From Lachnospiraceae bacterium (GTDB taxonomy: Bacteria; Bacillota; Clostridia; Lachnospirales; Lachnospiraceae), in contig SVFD01000004.1 of NCBI GenBank assembly GCA_015057025.1, positions 124,001-188,000 on the forward strand: a stretch of 64,000 nucleotides of DNA, in the 5' to 3' direction. Shown here piece by piece: positions 17,919-26,829 of the stretch (its first letter is position 1; each line of letters starts with the position of its first letter). Under the pieces are notes generated by a model. That model was not told the origin of the DNA, made no database searches, and worked only from the letters and a program-made list of their open reading frames with translations. Made by a program: the position numbers and the translations under genes.

Positions 17919-19040
17919 TTACCTTTCTTTAACTTCTGTACTCAAAAAACAATTAATTGATTTTGCCAATCCTTTAGACATCAAATAGGGAACCCCATTT
18001 CCTATTGTCTTAAACATATCACTTTTTGACAATTCTTTGCTGATTACATATTCTTTCGGTAAAGATTGAATAGCCAATGCTTCTGCCACAGATATACGCC
18101 GAGCCTTATATGGATGTAAATGAACCTCATTATTGCCGTATGCTGCTGTAGGTGAATATCGCCATCTGTGTAATCGCTTAAAAGATTTTTTACTTACATC
18201 TCCTTCATTTATTGTGTTAAACCTATCAATGGAACGCGGCAAAAAGAAATCATCACTATTATAATGATTGTATACATCATTTAATTTAAACCAATACTCA
18301 ATTGTAAGCTCTGGAATAATATCTATAGGTTGCTGTCTTTCAAAATTTTCTCGAAAAATATCTACATTCGGCCATTCACATATATCTCTTTTGCTCTTGG
18401 TATACTCCTTGTTTTCTCCAAAATCAAACTTCTCTTTCAATTTTTTTGTGGCATTTTTTTTGTCATCATCAATAAGCACACTCTTGACCCCAAACAAAAT
18501 AACTCGCTCTCTTTCTTGCGGTACTCCATAGTCTAATGAATTAACCAATTTATCGATTAAAATGTAACCTTTCCTTCTAAATGCCGCTTTTATTTTCTCA
18601 TACTCTAAACGATGTTTCTTTGTCGACCATAACCCTTTTACATTTTCAAATACAAAAAAATCTGGTTCATATTCCAAAATCATGCGTTTATAACTTGTGG
18701 TCAACATACCATTCTTGCCATCAATACCCATATTTTTACCTGCCACTGAGAAATCAGGACATGGTGGTCCTCCAATAAAGCCAACCAAACTATCCGCTTT
18801 AAATTTTATTATGTTTTTCTTTAAATGTTTTTTTAAGTCTCCACGCAAAAAATCATTTATATCTCCACAGTAATACCCCAACTGTGGTTCTTGCATGTTC
18901 ATTTTTTTATGAGCATATTGATACGCATGTAAAAACTCTTTATTAAATTCATTAACTAAAACCACTTCGTATCCTTCTTTTTCAAATCCAAGGTCTAAAA
19001 ATCCCGCACCAGAAAAGAATGAAAATATCTTAAAATTCAT
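17919..19040 (-). CDS. DNA (cytosine-5) methyltransferase
   Basis: A 373-residue m5C methyltransferase with motif I FFSGAGFLDLGF (8-19), motif IV GGPPCPDFS with nucleophile Cys94, motif VI ENV (132-134), motif VIII QERER (175-179), a target-recognition region (about 210-310), and motif X near ATAYGNN/IGNGVP. It transfers a methyl group from SAM to cytosine in a specific sequence; the specificity cannot be read. AAGGAA upstream of 19040 supports the start. It is the first gene of a compact operon with the nucleotidyltransferase-like and DUF262 genes. No conventional restriction endonuclease is present in the operon, so those partners may supply the effector. Confidence 0.93.
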   Translation of the reverse strand: MNFKIFSFFSGAGFLDLGFEKEGYEVVLVNEFNKEFLHAYQYAHKKMNMQEPQLGYYCGDINDFLRGDLKKHLKKNIIKFKADSLVGFIGGPPCPDFSVAGKNMGIDGKNGMLTTSYKRMILEYEPDFFVFENVKGLWSTKKHRLEYEKIKAAFRRKGYILIDKLVNSLDYGVPQERERVILFGVKSVLIDDDKKNATKKLKEKFDFGENKEYTKSKRDICEWPNVDIFRENFERQQPIDIIPELTIEYWFKLNDVYNHYNSDDFFLPRSIDRFNTINEGDVSKKSFKRLHRWRYSPTAAYGNNEVHLHPYKARRISVAEALAIQSLPKEYVISKELSKSDMFKTIGNGVPYLMSKGLAKSINCFLSTEVKER

Positions 19041-19084
19041 TAGCCTAATTTCCTTCTATAATTTTTTTATTTTAATTTTAAATA

Positions 19085-19195
19085 TTATTTCCTCAAAACA
19101 TCTATACGCTCATCCGCATGCTGCCATACATAATCCCTCAAGAACCGATTATCTGTTCATTTTTCGAGCAATACTCTATTATGTTTTTTCATCAT
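19085..19195 (-). pseudogene. Small open frame interrupted by one in-frame TGA
   Basis: In the 331-base gap 19041-19371 a 37-codon frame starts ATGATG at 19195. It encodes MMKKHNRVLLEK, meets TGA, then continues in frame as TDNRFLRDYVWQHADERID plus VLRK to a TAA at 19085. The second half looks like real protein (charged, aromatic, no low complexity), so this may be a decayed small gene or the end of one. I do not recognise the family. Nothing else was seen in the gap apart from AT-rich sequence and an unused AAAGGAG near 19285-19300. Confidence 0.35.
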
Positions 19196-19371
19196 CTCAC
19201 TCTCTTTATCGAGCTAACTTACTAATCCTTAATTATCAGTTACTACTGTTTATATTCTTAATTATTATCCCATTTTTCTTTCCAAAAAATCTCCTTTAAA
19301 AAAGATTACTAACATATATTTTGTCAGCATAATATCAATACACTTTTGCCATAGAACTTTGCTAAGTATAG

Positions 19372-20346
19372 TTACTCTACCTTCTTTTCTAGCTCTTCTC
19401 TCACTGCTTTTGCAACATACCAAAACATAACCGGTGGAATCGCATTACCTAATGCTCGGTATTGTGCCGCCTCACTTCCCACAAGTTTAAACGATTCCGG
19501 AAATGATTGTATTCTTGCTACTTCTCTAGGAATAAATCTTCTATATCTCTCATTAACCAGCAAAACAGGGTCTGTACTGTTTAGTGACACTTTTGCCAAA
19601 TGAGCTCCTACAGTATTACAAGGTTTAGTAACATCCTGTGCTCTACCTTTGTTCATACTAGCTCTTTTTTTCATCATGCCATCAACTGCACACTGACTAA
19701 AAAAGTATTTTTCATCAACATTCTCTTCAATTACTGCAGACAGTGGAATAAACTCTGTTTCATTTTTTATTACTTCGTCCGGAAACTTAAAATTAATACC
19801 TAGGTCTTTTCTAAAACCTACAATAATTACACGCTCTCTTTTCTGTGGGACGCCATAATTTGCGGAGTTCAAAACCGCATATGTAACGTCATATCCACTG
19901 TCTTCAAACTCCTTTATGATGAGAGGAAAAGCACTTTTTTTATTAGCAGTAAGAATCCCCTTTACGTTTTCAGCAATAAAACACTTAGGTTTCTTCTCAC
20001 GTAAAATACGACACATTTCAAAAAACAATTTCCCTCTTTCATCCTTTACACCTAATCTTTTAGGATTCTGTGCAATGATAGAAAACGATTGACAGGGAAA
20101 ACCCCCCGTCAAAATATCAAAATCGGGGATTTCTATAGATTCGACTTCACGGATATCTCTATTATCTGGTTCTATTCCAAAATTCTCTCTGAAAATGTCA
20201 CAAGCATTATCGTCAATGTCATTGGCATATACAATCTCTAACCCATTGGACGAATATTTCTTTCCTAGAAATTCAAAATCGCCCAACAAGCCAACATCTG
20301 TACCACCACATCCACAGAACAATGATGCTACTTTTAATTTTTCCAT
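19372..20346 (-). CDS. DNA (cytosine-5) methyltransferase, last gene of the type II RM operon
   Basis: A 324-residue m5C methyltransferase: motif I LFCGCGGTDVGL (9-20), motif IV GGFPCQSFS with Cys85, motif VI ENV (126-128), motif VIII QKRERVI, and the C-terminal RALGNAIPP (motif X region). It overlaps the end of the endonuclease gene by 13 bases, so translation is coupled. A second methyltransferase precedes the endonuclease. Two C5 enzymes for one nuclease is typical when the recognition site is asymmetric and each strand needs its own methylase. Confidence 0.94.
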   Translation of the reverse strand: MEKLKVASLFCGCGGTDVGLLGDFEFLGKKYSSNGLEIVYANDIDDNACDIFRENFGIEPDNRDIREVESIEIPDFDILTGGFPCQSFSIIAQNPKRLGVKDERGKLFFEMCRILREKKPKCFIAENVKGILTANKKSAFPLIIKEFEDSGYDVTYAVLNSANYGVPQKRERVIIVGFRKDLGINFKFPDEVIKNETEFIPLSAVIEENVDEKYFFSQCAVDGMMKKRASMNKGRAQDVTKPCNTVGAHLAKVSLNSTDPVLLVNERYRRFIPREVARIQSFPESFKLVGSEAAQYRALGNAIPPVMFWYVAKAVREELEKKVE

Positions 20347-21800
20347 GTTAATAACTCCTCAAATTCTCCTACTTTTTTAGGGTCAAATATTATATCTGCG
20401 CCATCGCTAGGTATCATTTCTATTAAATCTTTCTTATACAAACCTACTGGGTCTTGTAATAAAAACAATTTACGCTCAGTCTTACTAAGCATCAAACGAT
20501 ATACATAATATCTATCATGCGTACTGCTTGCTGTATTCCATTCATTTTTTGTAAGGTGTATTCTATTAAAATGCAACGGTTTCGAACTAATCGTTGTTTT
20601 TACTTCTATATAGCGTTTTCGTTCATCAAGTTCCACTGAACTAATATCATATCCAACTGCAAACTGTGTTGGTATACGCTTTATAAGATGAATTAAATCT
20701 TCTCTTCCACCCATTTTAATGCGCATACATTCGTGTCCATGTATTAAACTCTCACCTATATCGCCAATATCTTTTGTAGTAAACACGTCATAGTCCATCC
20801 TGATGCGCTCATCAAGAACTTCGTCTCTTTCCACAAGTTCAATATGAATGTTCTCCCTGCCAAGATATGACGCATTATCTTGCAAGGATTTCAACTCTTC
20901 TTCATCACTAGCAATATATGCCAATATATCCGTCGAAAAATCTGTATCTTCTATATCTCTATTAACATATGCAAACCAATTATCTGTTACCGCTTTTACA
21001 GCTTCTATATCGCCCACGCAAGATTCTATCATTGCATCGTACTCTGTAAACCACTCTGTTGATTCACAAAATTTAATTATAGAATCTTCTTCCAATGTGT
21101 TTAAATAATAGGTACGACTATCATAGGTTTTTAGTAAATTCGCAATTTCTAAATAATCAACAATATCACCCGCATAGCGAACCACATCGCCTGTCTGGTC
21201 ATATTCAAATCTATTCTCTCTATTATGCTTAATTCTTTCCCACGTTTTCTCAACACCTTCGTTATCTCTAGTTACTCGAAGATCGTTAAAAATACAATGG
21301 CACACTTCGAATTTAGTAATTCCCACACTTCCGATTTCTACTTCTGACGCATATCTTAACAATCTTAAAATATATTGTGCCGGTTTAAAATGAATACCAG
21401 CCTCTATTTGCTCTACAACTTTGTTAGGCTTTATATGTGCGCCTGGGTACTGAAAATTATAAAGAAAAACTTTAAAGCATTCTACCAAGTCCTGATTATT
21501 AGCCAGTTCAATTGCCCTTAATCCCGGTCTATCTGTATTCTCTGTGTGCTCTATAAACCCGAACAAAGCAGAAATCTCAGTACGCCAATTATTAATAGTT
21601 TTTAATTCACGATGAGCATTTCCTGGATATCTGTAAATTGCCGCATTAATCTTACTAACAAACTCTGACGTCTCACATTCACCTATTTTGCTAATCTCTT
21701 CCGCCATATAAATCAAAACATTCTCAATATCACCTTTAAAACGCGGTCTAACATGATGAATTCTAAAATAGTATTCGTCTGGTATCCTGTATTCTGCCAT
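20334..21800 (-). CDS. Type II restriction endonuclease with C-terminal DUF3883-like PD-(D/E)XK domain
   Basis: 488 residues. The N-terminal two-thirds are helical, acidic and not recognisable, and presumably hold recognition functions. The C-terminal part (about 335-455) has the DUF3883-like nuclease pattern GDIGESLIHGHE ... GYDISSVEL ... RYIEVKTT, giving Asp and E-V-K as candidate PD-(D/E)XK residues, then HLTKNEW ... YYVYRLML. It sits between two C5-methyltransferase genes, sharing one base with the first (TAATG) and overlapping the second by 13. That placement, as well as the motif, identifies it as the cognate nuclease. Cleavage specificity is not predictable. Confidence 0.82.
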   Translation of the reverse strand: MAEYRIPDEYYFRIHHVRPRFKGDIENVLIYMAEEISKIGECETSEFVSKINAAIYRYPGNAHRELKTINNWRTEISALFGFIEHTENTDRPGLRAIELANNQDLVECFKVFLYNFQYPGAHIKPNKVVEQIEAGIHFKPAQYILRLLRYASEVEIGSVGITKFEVCHCIFNDLRVTRDNEGVEKTWERIKHNRENRFEYDQTGDVVRYAGDIVDYLEIANLLKTYDSRTYYLNTLEEDSIIKFCESTEWFTEYDAMIESCVGDIEAVKAVTDNWFAYVNRDIEDTDFSTDILAYIASDEEELKSLQDNASYLGRENIHIELVERDEVLDERIRMDYDVFTTKDIGDIGESLIHGHECMRIKMGGREDLIHLIKRIPTQFAVGYDISSVELDERKRYIEVKTTISSKPLHFNRIHLTKNEWNTASSTHDRYYVYRLMLSKTERKLFLLQDPVGLYKKDLIEMIPSDGADIIFDPKKVGEFEELLTWKN

Positions 21801-22846
21801 TAACTCTCTCCTAAATGCTTTTTCAACTGTTTAGCAATACATTGCGCCATAATCGGTGGAACCGCATTACCAACTTGTCTAAACTGCTGTGTCTTATTCC
21901 CTAAGAAAATAAAATCATCTGGAAACGATTGCAATCTTGCACATTCTCTTACAGTAGGCACTCTATTATACTTATAATGAAAATGATGTCTATGTCCTGT
22001 ATCTATTGTTGGTGCAGGTTTATCACTGGCAAATCTTGTCCACGCGACATGAAAATTTCTACTTTCTCTATATTCTTCTGGTAAATCTTTATAGTTTCCC
22101 CCATCCGGAACTAAAGAAATAATATGTTTTACTTTTTCAGAATGACTTGCTGCAACATGGTTCTTTACAACATTTGAACGTTGCCTCATCACTCTTTGAT
22201 AATCATTAGATGGTGCCTCTGCATACGTTGCATTTTCTTCCCCTAATTCATCTATCAATGGCGGCAAATCAGATAATGCCATACTACACGTAACAATGTC
22301 CTTCAATGGTTCTGGATACTCAAATTCTCCTTCTTTGAGGCCAACAAAAACAACCCTTCTCCTATTCTGTGGTACTCCATAATCCGCAGCACACATTATT
22401 CTATATTGTATCGAATAACCCATTTCGGTAAATTTGCTTATAATACTATCTTTAATTTGACCTCCAAATAGTCCCACTAATCCAGGCACATTTTCAATCA
22501 CAAACGCTTTTGGTCTTATCTCATTCACAAGACGTATATAGGATAAATATAACTTATTTCTCGGGTCATCAAATTTTCTCGGTCCTGATAAAGACATACC
22601 TTGACATGGCGGTCCTCCTATAATAACATCAATTTTCTTTCCATCAATCAAAGGTTTTATATGTTCTTCATATGTAATTTCTGTAATATCACCGCATATT
22701 GATTTTGAACCCTTATGATTTAATTCAAATGTTTCTAATGCCTTCTTATCATTATCTATTCCAAGCAAAATATTATAGCCAGCTCGTTCGAAACCGTATG
22801 ACAATCCGCCACAACCACAAAACAAATCTATCGCATTCAGTTCCAT
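21800..22846 (-). CDS. DNA (cytosine-5) methyltransferase, second gene of the type II RM operon
   Basis: A 348-residue m5C methyltransferase: motif I LFCGCGGLSYGF (8-19), motif IV GGPPCQGMS with Cys81, motif VI ENV (118-120), motif VIII QNRRRVVFVG, and C-terminal RQVGNAVPP. The ATG at 22846 begins one base after the stop of the HTH gene (TAAAATG) with GAGGA upstream. An in-frame extension to 22921 is not supported, because it overlaps the HTH gene in another frame. It is coupled to the endonuclease by a TAATG junction. It probably protects one strand of an asymmetric site. Confidence 0.95.
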   Translation of the reverse strand: MELNAIDLFCGCGGLSYGFERAGYNILLGIDNDKKALETFELNHKGSKSICGDITEITYEEHIKPLIDGKKIDVIIGGPPCQGMSLSGPRKFDDPRNKLYLSYIRLVNEIRPKAFVIENVPGLVGLFGGQIKDSIISKFTEMGYSIQYRIMCAADYGVPQNRRRVVFVGLKEGEFEYPEPLKDIVTCSMALSDLPPLIDELGEENATYAEAPSNDYQRVMRQRSNVVKNHVAASHSEKVKHIISLVPDGGNYKDLPEEYRESRNFHVAWTRFASDKPAPTIDTGHRHHFHYKYNRVPTVRECARLQSFPDDFIFLGNKTQQFRQVGNAVPPIMAQCIAKQLKKHLGES

Positions 22847-22847
22847 T

Positions 22848-23027
22848 TTATTCTTCCTCTTTCTCTCTTTTTCGAGAATCCTTCGGCTTCTCTGCATCGT
22901 CTGGTATAGCCCAGTTTTCACCTAATTTAAAAACACCTTCTATACGTTCCTCTGCACAGAGTATCTGTACTCTTCTTTGTGATATATTCCATTTTTTTGC
23001 CGCTTGACTTGCTGTTATGTATCCCAT
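22848..23027 (-). CDS. Small helix-turn-helix DNA-binding protein, likely RM controller
   Basis: A 59-residue excisionase/MerR-like HTH protein beginning MGYITASQAAKKWNISQRRV and ending in a Lys/Arg/Glu-rich tail. Such small HTH proteins commonly precede methyltransferase genes in Firmicutes RM operons and probably control them. AAAGGAG lies just before the ATG at 23027, the stop is one base from the methyltransferase ATG, and a good promoter lies at 23049-23077. I read it as the first gene of the four-gene RM operon. Its control role is inference. Confidence 0.82.
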   Translation of the reverse strand: MGYITASQAAKKWNISQRRVQILCAEERIEGVFKLGENWAIPDDAEKPKDSRKREKEEE

Positions 23028-23048
23028 ATTTTATCTCCTTTGTATTCT

Positions 23049-23077
23049 ATTATATTCCACGGGACGAACAAAAGCAA
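23049..23077 (-). promoter_or_regulatory. Promoter of the type II RM operon
   Basis: On the minus strand TTGCTT (23072-23077) and TATAAT (23049-23054) are separated by 17 bases. The HTH gene starts 22 bases beyond the -10 box. Confidence 0.65.
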
Positions 23078-23176
23078 TCAAGTATTTAATTGCTCTTCAA
23101 AAAGTATTTTAGTTTGGCTCTTACTCGTTGCAACACTAATTATACACATTATCTGTCCAATAATTCTCCCAATTAG

Positions 23177-23213
23177 AAAGATAGTCAACCAATATTTTAG
23201 ATTGACTATCTTT
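23177..23213. terminator. Hairpin after the GmrSD gene
   Basis: AAAGATAGTCAA (23177-23188) and TTGACTATCTTT (23202-23213) form a perfect 12-bp stem. The T-run is good on the plus strand (23211-23219) but poor on the minus strand, so termination of the minus-strand gene may be incomplete. Confidence 0.55.
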
Positions 23214-23217
23214 TTAT

Positions 23218-25377
23218 TTAAATTCTCATCTGATATTCATCGCAAAGCATCTCAATTGAATCTACCATATGTCCACAACTTCTCCTAAATTTAACATGTT
23301 CTCTGGTAGCTCTAATAGCTTTTTCTAAACCAACGCGTCCATATTCGGCTAATATCATATCAAAATATCGCTTGATCGCTTTTGTATTGATAGCCCTCTT
23401 ATATACAACACCCTCTAACATTGCGCATACAGCATACAAGTACATAATTGCTGAACTTCGCTTCATGCCCACCTCATATACAATTTTATCCGCAAGAGTT
23501 CCTGCATTCTCTCCAGCAAAAAATCTTTTACCATACTCATAACATATCATTATCATTTCGTCAGTCATCTTTTGCTGCTGAGATGTAACACTTATATTAC
23601 TTTCCTGAACTTCTTCATCCTCTTCAATTACTTCTTGCGTTATCTCTGATACCATATCATAATCCCACAAGGTTTTAGCCTGTTGATAAAGCCATTCTGC
23701 ACGAGCGTCAATTTCGAACTCGTTCCACTCTTCTTTTTGCAAAGCACCTTGCAAAGTAATTAAGCCGGAGGCACAATCTTTTAAACCGGGATTTCTATCA
23801 TTTCGACCAGCTTTTTTAGTCGCCCAATTACTATCACGAATTGACGAATTTAAGGATTGCGTAATAATCGCCAAATTTCCCAATGTGAGCAACTTCGAAT
23901 CTCTATTTCGCTCTAATTCTTCAGTTGCACACGGTGTCCAATTATTTCTCCACTTCTTAGGCATTAAATGTTCCAAACTATAATTATTAAAGCCTAAAAT
24001 AACTGTTGAACTTCTAGCAGATCTAATACCACTTTCAATAAAATACAAAATACCTTTCGTCTGTAAATTGACTAATTTTGATTTTCTAAATCCATTCAAC
24101 AATTCGTCATCGCTCGGCATATAGGTAGTTGCATCTTTGCCTTTTGATAAACGCATTTTTAGAGTCTCAGAATCACAGACATTATTTAAAATCAATGATG
24201 TAAACAAATTGTTATAATTCTTTGTAGATGCATGTACTACCATTCTACGCATAATGTAACTTTCAAGCATACCATACATTTTATTTCGCTCATTAATATC
24301 TTCAACGTTATGCTCAAGATATAATATGTATGGTATTAACGTAGTATTGTTCAATCCAAAAATAATAACATTCATTCTTTCAATTCCGGCACTTGCTGTT
24401 AATGCCATATTACATATTTCCGGTTTGAACGCTTTGGCAAAACATTTTGCATATGTAGGCAAGAGTGACAAAACAACGTCTTTATTACCATCACAATATT
24501 TATTTATAAAATCCTGATATGATTTTGACAAGTGATCAACACGTGAGTATACAATCTTATCTTCACTAACAACATTGTACTGTTTACTCTGAATAAATAT
24601 CTGAAAGAACGCGTCAAAGAAAATATCAATTAATGAACGTTTTAATCGGCCAGTCTCTAACTCCTGCTCCCAATATAAGCGAGTTTCATCATCATTCTCA
24701 AAAATAGAAACCCAACTTGTCTCATAGTCATCCACATTATTTCTCTGAAAGAAATAATTCTTTAATAATTCAGATGTTGTCAAACGTACGCCAAGAGAAT
24801 TAATCGTATCAAATACCTGCTGCTCATCTTCGTTTTCATCCAACTCAATATATACAAACTGTATTTTTTGATTAATAATATTAATATTGAGTTTCTCCGG
24901 ATTAAGATATTTAACAAAATAGTTATACGCAGAAATCACTTGCGATTCAGGTACAGTATTAGGTATTATTTCCGCCTGTTCCTGACGCATCACTTGTTGA
25001 AATGCGCTTGCATCATTTTTACCATGTATCAAGGATAAACTATCATCTCTTAATTTAAACGTTCTATCAAAAAGAATATGATCGTTGCGCTTTAAACAAT
25101 ACACCTTAAAGAATATCATAAGTGTAGTAAGTCTCTGCTGCCCATCGATAATAATTTTTCTATCTGAAAAGATATCTGCCATACTGGGCGTTTCACCATT
25201 TTTCAATATAATAGACCCTAAAAAATACTGCCGATTAGTGTTTGTGATAAATTCCATATCTTCCAAGAATCTATCCCATTGTTCTTCTTTCCATACATAT
25301 GCGCGCTGATAAAACGGCACTTCCAATAATCTTGAACCATTAAAAATTCCACTAATTAAAATTGCACCTGCGTTCAT
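23218..25377 (-). CDS. GmrSD-type DUF262-DUF1524 (type IV restriction-like) protein
   Basis: 719 residues. The N-terminal DUF262 domain has PFYQRAYVW (21-29) and DGQQR (78-82). The DUF1524 HNH-like motif lies at about residues 468-475 (EHLMPKKW). A further C-terminal helical domain (about 580-719) resembles an added targeting or oligomerisation module. GmrSD enzymes are NTP-dependent nucleases that cut DNA with modified (for example glucosylated hydroxymethyl) cytosines, as phage defence. AAGGAG six bases before the ATG at 25377 decides the start; a TTG seven codons upstream is rejected. It is separate from the RM operon downstream but in the same orientation. Confidence 0.9.
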   Translation of the reverse strand: MNAGAILISGIFNGSRLLEVPFYQRAYVWKEEQWDRFLEDMEFITNTNRQYFLGSIILKNGETPSMADIFSDRKIIIDGQQRLTTLMIFFKVYCLKRNDHILFDRTFKLRDDSLSLIHGKNDASAFQQVMRQEQAEIIPNTVPESQVISAYNYFVKYLNPEKLNINIINQKIQFVYIELDENEDEQQVFDTINSLGVRLTTSELLKNYFFQRNNVDDYETSWVSIFENDDETRLYWEQELETGRLKRSLIDIFFDAFFQIFIQSKQYNVVSEDKIVYSRVDHLSKSYQDFINKYCDGNKDVVLSLLPTYAKCFAKAFKPEICNMALTASAGIERMNVIIFGLNNTTLIPYILYLEHNVEDINERNKMYGMLESYIMRRMVVHASTKNYNNLFTSLILNNVCDSETLKMRLSKGKDATTYMPSDDELLNGFRKSKLVNLQTKGILYFIESGIRSARSSTVILGFNNYSLEHLMPKKWRNNWTPCATEELERNRDSKLLTLGNLAIITQSLNSSIRDSNWATKKAGRNDRNPGLKDCASGLITLQGALQKEEWNEFEIDARAEWLYQQAKTLWDYDMVSEITQEVIEEDEEVQESNISVTSQQQKMTDEMIMICYEYGKRFFAGENAGTLADKIVYEVGMKRSSAIMYLYAVCAMLEGVVYKRAINTKAIKRYFDMILAEYGRVGLEKAIRATREHVKFRRSCGHMVDSIEMLCDEYQMRI

Positions 25378-25498
25378 GAGTTTCTCCTTAGTTTGCAATG
25401 TCTTTTTCTAGATAAATACTGTTTTGATTATAACGTTATTAATAAAAGCTTTTAATGTATATTAATATAAAAACACTGTGCAAATAAAAATTTTTTAT

Positions 25499-26767
25499 TT
25501 AACAATCTATAGCATGTAATGTATATTCACCACGATCAACAACCATTTGCTTAATTGGTACACTTATTTCCTTTGCAATATCCTTAAGTAATATTCTATC
25601 CTCTTCACTACACAAAGCACCAATGTATATACATGTAATAGGAGGCATTTTAACATTTTTAATTCCCGTCTTTTCTGATATAATAATGCGCCATTCATTT
25701 TCATAGCTCCATAAAATATCTTTCGTCACTAATGCTTCCATAACTGCATAAGCTATCTCGCGATGTATATCAGTTTTTTCTTTTTGAATCTCTAACACTA
25801 GTTTCCATGGAAACCTCATTCGTTCGCTAGAGTATATAACAGGCAAAATACAAAGCTCATTTTTTTCATCACAAGGACTATTAAAATCATATTCTATACA
25901 AAAACCTCGATGTCCATTTGCATAATGAGACCACATCAAATTATTTTTGTTGTCAGTACATAGACACCCCACCCTGTATGTATTATCTATAATCTGTGCC
26001 AAGTTGCGATAAATATCCCCCAACTTTTTATCTGATAATTCTGCATTTTCTACTTGTGAAGGACATAAGCGCTGATTAAGTAATGAGAGCCTTGTTATTT
26101 CATCAACATCTTCCTTTATTCCCATTTTCCAAGCAAAATCTTTCAGCGAAGAATCACCTTTCAACATTTCTAATTTTTGCTCTTCATTCATATGTTCAAA
26201 TATCTCACCAATAATTGGCTTGGCACATTCTATTTGCTTTATAAAATCATCATTCTTAGAACATGTATTAAATATATTTAAAATAATATCTATATTTTCG
26301 TCAATTGATTCTATTAATAATTTTTCATTTTTTAAAGCAATTTGTTGTTCTACAAATCTGCATAATTCTTTATTACTTAACCATCGACTTATAACTTGCC
26401 TTTCCCTTTCAGTACATTCTTCTAACGATGCTCCACCTTTATATATGTCTAAAAATTTTTTAAAACATAATGTTGTATCCATAAAGACAGATCCATATTT
26501 CTCGGAAACTAATGTCTCTAACTCAATACCAAATTTACAATCAAACGGATCATTAAATGAACTGGGGACCGCACAATATAAAGTTTCATCCTTCAAATTA
26601 GCAAGCGAATATTCATTTACACATCTATATTTATACATTTTTCCATTATTTGTTTCTGCATATAATTTATTTAGAATTTGACTTTTCAATTCATGACAAT
26701 TTATATCCCCAAACTGATTTGCAATAATTATATTTATAAAATCTTTTTTTTCAGAATTATTAAACAT
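25499..26767 (-). CDS. DUF2971 domain protein
   Basis: 422 residues. The N-terminal part has the DUF2971 start (MYKYRCVNEYSLANLKDETL ... PSSFNDPFDC), and the C-terminal part has its second signature (NLMWSHYANGHRGFCIEYDF). The central region is a long helical insertion. DUF2971 proteins are frequent in defence islands, but no biochemical activity is established. AAAGGAG five bases before the ATG at 26767 decides the start. It lies 62 bases after the NACHT gene on the same strand and may be cotranscribed. Confidence 0.82.
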   Translation of the reverse strand: MFNNSEKKDFINIIIANQFGDINCHELKSQILNKLYAETNNGKMYKYRCVNEYSLANLKDETLYCAVPSSFNDPFDCKFGIELETLVSEKYGSVFMDTTLCFKKFLDIYKGGASLEECTERERQVISRWLSNKELCRFVEQQIALKNEKLLIESIDENIDIILNIFNTCSKNDDFIKQIECAKPIIGEIFEHMNEEQKLEMLKGDSSLKDFAWKMGIKEDVDEITRLSLLNQRLCPSQVENAELSDKKLGDIYRNLAQIIDNTYRVGCLCTDNKNNLMWSHYANGHRGFCIEYDFNSPCDEKNELCILPVIYSSERMRFPWKLVLEIQKEKTDIHREIAYAVMEALVTKDILWSYENEWRIIISEKTGIKNVKMPPITCIYIGALCSEEDRILLKDIAKEISVPIKQMVVDRGEYTLHAIDC

Positions 26768-26829
26768 TGTTTCTCCTTTGCACGAACATATACTCATGAA
26801 AAATTTTATTATATTATTAATCATATACT

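Noticed and set aside
22847-22921. N-terminal extension of the methyltransferase to 22921
   Set aside because: The region codes for the end of the small HTH protein in another frame; the ribosome site and the motif I position favour 22846.
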